Assembly (NCBI GenBank): GCA_011317545.1
Contig: WUJK01000006.1
Coordinates: forward strand, 1,612,001 to 1,676,000
DNA from: Coniella vitis
Taxonomy: Eukaryota > Ascomycota > Sordariomycetes > Diaporthales > Schizoparmaceae
Length of the DNA stretch: 64,000 nt
Direction of reading: 5' to 3'
Position numbers and translations under genes: made by a program. Every line of letters begins with the position of its first letter. The first letter of the stretch is position 1. A model generated the notes under the pieces. It saw nothing but the letters and a program-made list of their open reading frames with translations. It made no database searches and was not told the origin of the DNA. Of the stretch, positions 55,991 through 64,000 are shown in pieces.

Positions 55991-57537
55991 TGCCTATGCG
56001 GTGCTGCATCCATATAAGCAGAGCAGAAAGCGATGGCGCACCAGTTTCGAGCCGATTGAGCTGACCTAGGACAATGGCCGATTGGGGACTTTTGGTGTTG
56101 TGTGTTTTGATGTGCTGCTAGCCACACAGCCCACCGTGCAGTGCATGGGAGCAAGAGCCCGGAAAGCCCACAGGGACGCCCTAACAATTGATTGACTGCA
56201 TTGTTAAGGTTACAGCAGTAATCCCGCTGTAAAGGATAACAGCTGAACCCTGGCCATCCTCAAGACAAAACCCTAAGTTAACAGCATTTCAACGACGGGA
56301 TCCCAAACAAAATAGAGCACAATATCTATCTCCATGTGCTTGCTTGAGGCTCTGACGGCATCCTGGCATCCATTGCAACAAGAGAAAAAGCTGCGGTCCT
56401 TCCGTATGATGTTAAGGTTTATTATTGAAAGACGAGAGAAGGCTGGTCTAGCAGCTTGAAGCAGAACGATCTAGGCCAGGAAAAGCAATTAAAGAGAAAG
56501 AAGAAAAAAAAAACAGTCAAAGCAGCACCAAAAGCTGTGATCCTGTTGTGTTGATTCACTGTTCACTCAAGTGATGCACGAGTCCATGTGCCTACCTACA
56601 TCTTTGACTAGCCGCCACAAAGTCTTCACACTACAGAACCACTTGGGAATCTAGGACATGTCCGTTGAAGAGGAATGGATCATAACCAAATATGTATTCA
56701 ACACTATCTAGCTTCAGTTCTCAGATACAAGTTTATTGTAGTATGAAGTATACTCATGAAAGTCTCCACCATTGAATCGAATGAGGCCAAAGAACTAACA
56801 ATCAAAATAAGTCACACCTATCTCTCCTGTCATGCTCACTAGGGAGTTTTTGCTCCAAGCGTCTCAAAGGCATATTCTCTCCAAATCAATGTGAACCTGG
56901 AAAGACATGACCAAAGGCATACCTTCCAGATCAATGAAGCACTGATATACCCATTTGCATATGAGAGCAATAACAAAAGCAAAGATTTTTGCGAGATGAC
57001 ACGCAATAGAGACAGGGGCCAAAACCTGCATAAGGAATATATCCCAAGACAACGAGCTGCACGTTGACAGAAACCACGAAATAAGATACGAGAACCAGGA
57101 GAATATGCGCCTTGCGCGAGCCAGGCACGGAAAATATGCACAGCCCCAACTGAAATTTTCAAGAGACCAAAGAAGAAGAGAAAAGAGAGAGAGGGATAGG
57201 AGAGAGAAAAAGAGAAAAGGCAAGAAAAGAAAAGAAAAGAAGAAGCTGCTTCAAGGTATATACACTAAGAAACAATATAAGGGCGCGGATGGGTGGGGGA
57301 AAAGGAAAGGAGGAAAGTGTTAATAGCCCAATACCATCAAATAAGTGCCATAGAAAATTACCATAAAAACATGAAAACAAAAAAAAAAAACCATCTGACG
57401 AAATAAAACAGCTCCAAGACAACAAAGTCTTGTTCTGCAAGCAGATGCTCCATGTAGAAGACATTTTAGAGCGTGCCATATCGCCCAGTCGATTGCAGTC
57501 AGAGCCAATGGGCGCATAGGTATAAGCGTGCCATTGT
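55991..57537. other. Promoter of the Clr2-like gene and 3' flank of the SUN gene
   Basis: About 1.5 kb, gene-free. A purine tract of GAAAAGA units runs from about 57165 to 57250 and an A-rich run at about 57379. No coding signal. Confidence 0.55.
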
Positions 57538-59121
57538 CTAATACAGACAAGCAGCAACCATTGCCACAACAAGCCCAGCGATTGTGCCTTGACTATAACA
57601 GGAAATATCGGCACTGCTCGAAAGTGAGCTTGTAGCGCTTGGCATACTTCCTGTTGAGGTGGTCCCAGCCAAGCTGTTTGAGATTGTAGAGCTTGGTGAC
57701 AGATCCGTATAGTGTATCGTGCTGTTAATAGTCGCATTGTAATGAGAATAGATTGCCCCACTGATAGTCGATGACGATGCAGTGCTTGTGCTTGTGCTTT
57801 TGCTTGTGCTTTTGCTTTTGCTTGTGCTCATGCTTGTACCTGTGCTTGTGCTTATCGGTTTTGAAGGCAATTGTGAAGATGTGATAGTGATATAGCTGGT
57901 CATGCGTTGGCTTGTAGCTTTACTCGGAGAAGAGCTTGATTTGGGGGTCGTATGCGTGGTCGTAGTGTGTAAAGATTGTGTAGCCATGGTCGTACAGGGT
58001 GACTGCTTCTTTGTAGTCAAGGAGGGGCCAGCATCCGCAGAGGACCCAAATGGCGAGTCAAGGATAGCAGTCACAGTACTGCTTGGCTGCTCGACTGGTT
58101 CTGCAGTATTGGTGATGGGCTCGTTCGTGGTTAGACTCGTTGACTCAATCTCAGATGATCCATTGACATTAAAGACAACGATACTGGCAGATCCAGAGGT
58201 GACCGTGACAATGCAAAAGGCGGCATCACCCGCACCAGTGGCAGTTTCGGCACTGCTCACACCGCCGAAGCCGTTCACAGTCGGGTCGATGATACACGGG
58301 AGGCCAACACAATCCCCCGTACACTCCACCATGAGCCCGAACGTCGGGTTGACACCGCTATAAGAGCTTGTGTAGATTGGGTTCCATCCGAGTTTGACAT
58401 ATGTGTTGCCTGTCGAATCCTGATTTGTCCCAGCAACATATGGCGACCAGTTACCTATCGGTTGCGCATCCGTTCCCCATGCGCAAGCCTCCTCCGTGGT
58501 ATAGCCTGGCGGGTTAACGTAGTAGTGCGCTGAGGTCGCATCCCAGTAGCTTGTGCCAGGCACCGCAAGGGTTGCCAAGAGCTCGACAGCTGTTGGGATT
58601 AGCATGTTCTCGTTTCCTGGCAGCACTGTCTGGCAAAAGGCGACTGTCTGGCCGCAGTTGTTGACAGCCACCACATTGCCGATTCCTTCTACACAGTACT
58701 CCTCGTCAGGAAATGGCTTGGTGATGACGCCCGTCTCATCGCAGAACAGTCCTCCATCCATGGACTCGGGGAACACATAAGTCGTCCCTGGCTTCCACTG
58801 GTTCATGAGTTGCCCTGAAGGGCAAGCGAATGGGCAATACGAGCCAGCAGTGCATTCTTGGTCAGGGCTCATGGCCCAGCCGGCGTTGGAGGAGTCGGGC
58901 GTGACTGCCACCAGGCCCTCGATCTCTGGAAAAGCGCATTGTCCAGCCCTGTTGGTGAGCCTCTTCTTCTTCTTGACCGGCTCGAACCCGTCGCTGTCGG
59001 TGTGATTCCTGCCTCGTTGCTGCAGATGTAGGTGACGGTGAGATAGCTTTGCAAGGGCTGGCTGGATTGGCAGAGACAGCAAGGCCAAGCCGGTGAGCGC
59101 TCTCAATACTACTGGCCCCAT
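57538..59121 (-). CDS. SUN-family cell-wall protein, probably GPI-anchored
   Basis: Single exon, 527 aa from the ATG at 59121 (MGPVVLRALTGLALLSLPIQPALA is a good secretion signal, cut near residue 24). A short spacer with a KKKKR cluster (possible Kex2 processing) leads to the SUN domain (about 60-290): GQCAFPEIEGLVAVTPDSSNAGWAMS, the Cys motif CTAGSYCPFAC, QWKPGTTYVFPESMDGGLFCDE and the C-terminal GTSYWDATSAHYYVNPPGYTTEEACAWG, GNWSPYVAG. A Ser/Thr-rich stalk follows, with a TSTSKSKSTSKST repeat (about 420-450), and a hydrophobic C-terminus, GTIAGLVVAMVAACLY, of GPI-signal type. SUN proteins (yeast Sim1, Uth1, Nca3, Sun4) are glucan-binding or remodelling wall proteins. The S/T stalk and GPI-like end are not present in the yeast members I recall, but this group-II form is seen in filamentous fungi. 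Confidence 0.88.
   Translation of the reverse strand: MGPVVLRALTGLALLSLPIQPALAKLSHRHLHLQQRGRNHTDSDGFEPVKKKKRLTNRAGQCAFPEIEGLVAVTPDSSNAGWAMSPDQECTAGSYCPFACPSGQLMNQWKPGTTYVFPESMDGGLFCDETGVITKPFPDEEYCVEGIGNVVAVNNCGQTVAFCQTVLPGNENMLIPTAVELLATLAVPGTSYWDATSAHYYVNPPGYTTEEACAWGTDAQPIGNWSPYVAGTNQDSTGNTYVKLGWNPIYTSSYSGVNPTFGLMVECTGDCVGLPCIIDPTVNGFGGVSSAETATGAGDAAFCIVTVTSGSASIVVFNVNGSSEIESTSLTTNEPITNTAEPVEQPSSTVTAILDSPFGSSADAGPSLTTKKQSPCTTMATQSLHTTTTHTTPKSSSSPSKATSQRMTSYITITSSQLPSKPISTSTGTSMSTSKSKSTSKSTSTSTASSSTISGAIYSHYNATINSTIHYTDLSPSSTISNSLAGTTSTGSMPSATSSLSSSADISCYSQGTIAGLVVAMVAACLY
57780..57850 (-). repeat. Coding tandem repeat for the Ser/Thr stalk
   Basis: Degenerate AAGCACAAGCAC/AAAAGC units on the minus strand encode the TS/KS repeat of the SUN protein stalk, so stalk length is likely to vary between strains. 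Confidence 0.7.
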
Positions 59122-60240
59122 GGATAAATGCGCAGTTATTGTGATGGTAATGAACGTGGGTGTAAAGATCGTGGGCAGCGTCAAGCCGCAATCAGAGCCG
59201 TGAGCTCTCGAATCGAAGCAAGAGAGAATCTGTTGGAAGGACTGGATCGGGTCAAAACTATGACTATGTACCTAAAGTGCCGACAGTAAGTAGTCTGTCT
59301 TGGTCATAGGGCAAAAGTGTTTAGATTTTGATGTCTTTCATTCCCTGTCAACACGGCAGCATTCCTGGGACTTTTGGGTAAAACAGACGGCACGGCTGAG
59401 CCCTGTACATGATCCATATTTCTTTTTCTGTTTTCCATGAGAGTGAACGCAAACAAACAAATGATCTGATCTGAGTGAGGGTCAACAGAGATCAGTCACA
59501 AGGAGCGAAGCAGTTTTGGGCTCCCTATATCGAGTGGAGAGTGCTAGACAAAAGCCTTCGCGCAATCTAGGCATGATTTAGTGAAGCGTGCCGGACCATC
59601 CGTGGTTGGCAGTGCGAATCCTATACACTCCACGAACCAGGCAGATCAGTGTGTTTGCCCATGTCAAAGTGTCCGCTCCATTTGGAGTCTACCATAGCAT
59701 TGGGAGGCTGCTGAGGCTGCACCCGTACCATATCTGCCCTTGGTCGCAGCTCGACGAGTGCGGAGCCATTCAACTGCCCGCGATGCTGCTTGTTGCTCGT
59801 AGACGTACTGCCGGGAGAGGCTAGCGATGGACGGCCTGTGAGCTCCCAAAAGGCATGACGGGGAGATTTGATGTGGTTAATGCAGACAAGCTCCCTGAAC
59901 CCGATCATGCTACATTATGTATACTACATAGTATAAAAATCAATAGCATCCCCATGTAGTTTAGCGGGGCAGGGGCTCTACCAGACTTGGTCAAAGCCAG
60001 GGACGCTCTCCCGCATCGACCTGCAAGGCACACCAATCAGAGGCGCTGCGCATTTGGTGTGGCATGCAACTATCATATGCATATGTTTTTGTTGGTCGCA
60101 AGGGATGACAATGTGCATTGCGGCCCGGATAGAGATATCCTTGTGCAGAGCCCAGAAGCATGGCCTTTAGGCATGGATCTCTGCAGGTGTCTGTATATGG
60201 TAAATGAACGAAGTGTGACCATAGGGTGGTGATCTACCGT
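59122..60240. other. Upstream region of the SUN gene
   Basis: About 1.1 kb with no gene. A TATGTATACTACATAGTATA palindrome cluster lies at 59918-59934. Open frames at 59588-59824 and 59621-59908 overlap on opposite strands and have no motif. Confidence 0.5.
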
Positions 60241-60359
60241 TGGCCTGTCATATTCCTTGTTAGTCGTGCGTTCCAGAGTCTAGATCGTCGCAAAAACCTT
60301 TGCTGCCCTTGCTGAGCCCAGGCGTGTCTGGACTATGAATTTCGAAAGTACAATCAATG

Positions 60360-61208
60360 AGCTATGAAGCGGCATAGAAGTCTACGCGTGCAGTATGTGC
60401 ACAGAAAACAAACCGCGTACCCAATAGAGTCCGGCACTCAACACGTACTAAGACCTCTTTCTGATCTTTTGTAATATATGGCGAGAAAGATATGCGTCCT
60501 TGATGTTGATTAAGTGATGATTGCAATGGTCGGGCCGGTATGCTAGTATACGGATCATGAAGAGCCGATCCCCATCGAACCGGCTTTGTAATGAGCTTCT
60601 TTATGCCCCCTGCCGTCCTGTATGTATTGTGTTTTTTGGGGGGGGGGGAAGGCCCGGAGGGGGGGGCTAAAACAACGTCTATTGGTAATTGGCAAAGGAA
60701 TGTACATATAATGAACATTCCTTACCTCTTGTAGAGTACCGTCCCGATGCTCGATGCTGACTGGAATGCGTGGCGAAAATAAATATTATTATTGATAGAA
60801 GGACTGTTCACCAGCAAACTTACTGACAACCATTAACGTGCCCGAAGAACAGCATGTGTCGAGACGATCGACATGTTTCTGAGGCAACAGTTGAATGGTG
60901 ATGTACTTCTGTCAAGCCGTCGGGTAAGGGCCGAAGACGAATGACGCAAGTTACTCATACGCCTTAAACCACGTTCCGAGGTTGACGCAGCTGTTCTGCT
61001 TCCTCTTGCTGTACACAATGATCATCAGAGAATGTGGGCGAGGAAACGGCTCAATAGCTACAGATGAGAAAACGCCGATGTAATAAATGCTCATCGACAT
61101 CGATCTGCGAGGTCCAGCGTAGCGTCGGGCTGCGATTGATGTGATACACTGGATCTTGGATACGAAAAGAAAAATATCTTGTCGATTTCTGGCCTGGCAA
61201 GTAATCAT
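60360..61208 (-). CDS. Doubtful small multi-exon gene downstream of the Thp1-like gene
   Basis: Minus-strand pieces separated by good splice sites look coding but I cannot build a full model. Pieces: ATG at 61208 with an open frame to about 60968 (...PFPRPHSLMIIVYSKRKQNSCVNLGTWFKA); 60832-60912 (KYITIQLLPQKHVDRLDTCC...LMVV) ending at GTAAGT; 60726-60760 (ISIEHRDGTLQE) ending at GTAAGG; and a piece after ACATACAG at about 60621. The join between the first two pieces needs a weak GC donor or a frame change. A second frame over 61051-61217 (RIQDPVYHINRSPTLRWTSQ) also looks protein-like, so a decayed gene is equally possible. No family recognised. Confidence 0.25.
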
Positions 61209-61217
61209 CTTTCCGCG

Positions 61218-62970
61218 TCAAATAAAGCCAGGCTGTGTCTTTACCCATGCAGGTACTTCTTGCGGGTCAACATCTTCCTCGTTTAGGCGGTCCTGGATCG
61301 CCTTCGCAACGCTCGGCCATCCCGCTGCCAAAGGCGTTGTTTTCTTTGCGCCCATGATCGCAAATTTTCCACTTGAATGAGCCAGAAAACCGTGCATTAG
61401 ACCCTGCGTAATAAGCGCAGATATGACGCCTTCAACCTCTTTCATGGTGACTGGAAGATTACCCCAGAACAGGCCCTCACTTGGCTTCAATTTTCGCGTT
61501 TTACCGTTCGGCGGCAGCACAAGTGTTGACGGCGCCGCATCCGTAGCTGCACTGTTCTGGACGGCCGTAATGAAGAGATTATTTGAACCTGGTGTGGCAC
61601 GTTGTTGCTGCGGCGCGAGAATATAGCCCTCCAGGCGCTTTTGAATGTATGTAGCTGCCACATACACGTCAGAAAGGTTGAGCGTGGGAGCAGCTCGAGA
61701 GTTCTCGCTGGGCAGAGGCGGTTGGTAGGTCAGAAGGAAAACGCGTCGGGTAAAGGACCGCCAGACTATAGGCCGCAATCTAAACATGAGGGTGAACAAG
61801 AGACCTTTGCGATACAGCCAGTCTTCGTGCGCCGCTATTGCTTCCTGAAAAGCAATGAAATTGCCTTTACTAATGGCCGCCATAACAGGGAGGAAAATAG
61901 GTGCTAGCGTCGAGGCCTCAGGCCGGGAGAGTAGACTCCGGCTTGGAAAACGACCTAACATGATGTTGGATGGAATGAGGTATGTGAGAATAAGCTTGCG
62001 ATGTTGTTGCATGGCGGGAGGCGTCTGCAGATACGCTTCTTGCAAACACAATGACGCCCGCAGGAAATTATCACAGTCGAAGTTGAAGCGCCCGAGATAG
62101 TAGAGGTACGTGACACGCTGCGCGGCTGGGTACAGTTGAAGTGGCGGACCACTTGTTGAGACGTTTAGCAGGAGTTGAGCTGCGAGGCGAGACTTGCCAC
62201 ACTGTAAGGATTTGTTAGCTGACACAGAAAAATATTACCACTGGTATTCAAAGCTTGAGACGAACCGTAAATAAAAGCTTGAGCACAAGGTTGGCGAAAA
62301 TGTAGACTCCTACTTTCTTGCCTTCTGGCCTCGCAAATCGAGTGCTTGACCGGTCAGTCAGACAAGAGGTGAATATCTTTTGTATAATGTCAGCAGATTG
62401 TTCAACCATCGACTTGCTGTCCTCGTCTCCTGCAATAGCTCGCCGGCCTGCCATGAGTTCCGGTCGCCTATGGAGCATCATGACCACCTTCGACAAGGCT
62501 TCCGAGAGGGATATGCTGGTTTTGAACATGAGACTGCCATATTGTGGATGTGATAGCGCCGTAGCACACGTGCTGTGGTGCTTGCATGTCAGTACGTGCA
62601 AACGAACACGTTCGCGTGGTTATGGCAGAAAGACATACGTTAGCAGACCAGATAGCAGCTCTTGCAGACCCATTAAGTCGTCGAAGTTCGCATCCTTCCA
62701 GTAGAGCAGGTACTCTTTGAGAAACACTACAAAGCTAGGCCATGGCGAGCCGGTTCCTTCTGCCGGATCCTCGACCTCGGGCATGCAATTGTCGACAAGC
62801 TTCTCAATGGCAGCTGTGCTCGCGAAGCTCCGCCGGAGCTCATCTCGCAACTGGAAATAAGAACCAGCCGTTGGTGTCGGCTCAACCTGAAGCCATGTGG
62901 AAAGGCCATCGCCGTCAAGCGAAGTGACATAACCTCTGACGGATGTGAGAAACTGCGTCACCAATGCCAT
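61218..62970 (-). CDS. THP1: PCI-domain protein, Thp1/PCID2-like TREX-2 subunit
   Basis: Three exons: 62639-62970, 62266-62572, 61218-62201 (introns 66 and 64 nt; second donor GTTCGT); 540 aa. The start is MALVTQFLTSVRGYV; the frame is open further upstream but without ATG. N-terminal helical repeats (LSTWLQVEPTPTAGSYFQLRDELRRSF; FKTSISLSEALSKVVMMLHRRPEL), then the typical core SRLAAQLLLNVSTSGPPLQLYPAAQRVTYLYYLGRFNF and HRKLILTYLIPSNIMLGRFPSRSLL. The PCI winged helix (about 400-510) includes VMAAISKGNFIAFQEAI, MKEVEGVISALITQGLMHGFLAHSSGKFAI. Wording fits Thp1 (partner of Sac3 and Sem1 in nuclear-pore TREX-2 mRNA export) better than the related CSN12, but the two are easily confused. Confidence 0.85.
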
Positions 62971-63535
62971 GACTTGCAAGGAGCATTGGTCCAAAGCGTA
63001 CCGGGTGGAGGCGACCGAACTGGCGAAAGCTGCTCCGGGAAGACGCGGTGGCAGAGCGATGTGTGAAATTCTTGCAGCAAGTGTTATGAACGCATTATCG
63101 TAGTATAATCAAAGTAGATTCAATTTCTTGATTGCTCGGTAGATATTCGATAATGGTTATACAGGCAGTGCAGGCAAAAGACTGGGAAGTTTTCGTGCAG
63201 CGATTGACTGTTACTGTAGTACTGGGCTGATTGCATCGCGTGGCTGTGGTTGTCAAGCGTTCCGAGGCCTTGGGCACGTTTGTATGCTGGTTTGTACCTA
63301 GGTACTTATTGTAAGTACTATGTACTGCTTACTGGTGGGGCCGCTATTCCATGTTTTCCAGCGAGCTGCCCGCTGGGGGCTTGCACATTTTGGATATCGC
63401 CAAAAAAAGCTTCCACAGTCTACAAAAAACATGGAATCGATATGCAATAGCACCCTGCGCAACCTGATCAGCGTCGTTGACTGCTATCACACGACAACTA
63501 GCTCTTATTTCTGCCCCAAAAATGGGCCATTACTC
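62971..63535. other. Intergenic stretch with two neighbouring palindromes
   Basis: About 560 bp. Upstream of the Thp1-like start the frame stays open without ATG to about 63110. GTACCTAGGTAC (63294-63305) and GTACTATGTAC (63315-63325) lie 9 bp apart. No gene. Confidence 0.55.
63294..63325. repeat. Paired palindromes GTACCTAGGTAC and GTACTATGTAC
   Basis: One copy of each dispersed palindrome type, separated by 9 bp, between two minus-strand genes. Confidence 0.8.
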
Positions 63536-64000
63536 CTACACTGACTCGATTCGCTGCACCACTAGAGCAGTGGCTGCACCTCCACCGTTACAGATCGCCG
63601 CAACGCCGTACTCGCCGGGCTTGAGCTGGTGCAACAACGTTGTGAGAATTCTTGACCCAGAGCTTCCCAGCGCATGACCAAGAGAGATAGCACCGCCCAA
63701 AGGGTTGACCTTGGCCCCTTCCAATCCGAGAATCTGGCAGCGAAGCAGTCAGTGTACGTCTCCCAGTCGCATATTCGGTCAGTGTCGATACGAACCTTCT
63801 CATTCGCCTTGATAACGGCAGCGAAAGCTTCATTGAATTCCCAGACAGCGACCTGATCCTTTGTGATGCCAGCTCTTTCCAGAGCAATGGGCACAGCCTT
63901 GGCTGGTGCCACTGGAAAGTCAATCGGGTTCATCGCAGCATCTGCGGACCCGCATATTCTCGCTAGCACCCGCGACTTCGATCCAAATTCCTGCGCAACT
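63536..64000 (-). CDS. ERG10: Acetyl-CoA C-acetyltransferase (thiolase), C-terminal part
   Basis: The last exon (63536-63733) and part of the preceding exon (63796-64000, continuing past the window) join across a 62-nt intron with donor GTTCGT and acceptor TGCCAG: AVIKANEK-ILGLEGAKVNPLGG. The C-terminal thiolase half is diagnostic: ADAAMNPIDFPVAPAKAVPIAL, VWEFNEAFAAV, the active-site His in GGAISLGHALGSSGSRI and the C-terminal Cys in AICNGGGAATALVVQRI. It condenses two acetyl-CoA to acetoacetyl-CoA (ergosterol/mevalonate) or runs the reverse cleavage in fatty-acid or isoleucine breakdown; which of the fungal isozymes (cytosolic or mitochondrial) cannot be told without the N-terminus. No SKL-type peroxisomal signal at the C-terminus, which argues against the 3-ketoacyl-CoA thiolase of beta-oxidation. 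Confidence 0.93.

Overview
The window is nuclear DNA of a filamentous ascomycete. Genes are split by short introns (about 50-180 nt, mostly GT-AG with CTGAC/CTAAT-like branch points) and lie on both strands. The set of orthologues (SRE-type GATA factor, arginine attenuator peptide ahead of the arginine-specific CPS small subunit, Clr2-like silencing protein, SUN-family wall protein, Thp1-like PCI protein) fits Pezizomycotina. I infer Sordariomycetes, probably Hypocreales. No ribosomal RNA, clear tRNA, intact transposon or CRISPR was seen.

Layout. 0-7 kb: 3' end of chorismate mutase, convergent BCP1, an Acinus-like SAP protein and, divergently from it, an unknown two-exon gene. 7-13 kb: a 4.3 kb gene-free stretch leading into the iron-responsive GATA repressor gene (sre/sreA type). 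14-19.5 kb, all minus: a tiny-exon COPI-associated/TVP15-like Golgi membrane gene, a 2-oxoglutarate/Fe(II) oxygenase, and the CPS small subunit (arg-2/CPA1) with its regulatory uORF. 21-27 kb, all minus: electron-transfer flavoprotein beta, an ArfGAP (GCS1) with a GC-AG intron, and an RRM-RGG-RRM protein. 29-35 kb: the diflavin reductase TAH18 (plus) and an unknown single-pass membrane protein (minus). 38-46 kb: two small unknown genes and a large F-box/WD/UIM protein (Ufo1/Pof10-like). 46-51.6 kb: a decayed tannase/feruloyl esterase gene followed by 4.5 kb of gene-free DNA. 51.7-64 kb: a Cys-rich zinc-module protein, a Clr2-like protein, a GPI-type SUN protein, a doubtful small gene, a Thp1/TREX-2 PCI protein and the C-terminal part of acetyl-CoA C-acetyltransferase.

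This is mostly housekeeping chromosome rather than a biosynthetic cluster; I see no operon-like logic linking neighbours. The most interesting regulatory object is the arginine attenuator peptide uORF, split over three exons including a 13-nt exon. The most unusual genome-wide signal is a family of short perfect palindromes (TACTATGTA/TACATAGTA and TACCTAGGTA types) that recur in gene-free DNA and one intron but were not noticed inside coding exons. All exon boundaries were read by eye; no alignment or expression data were available.
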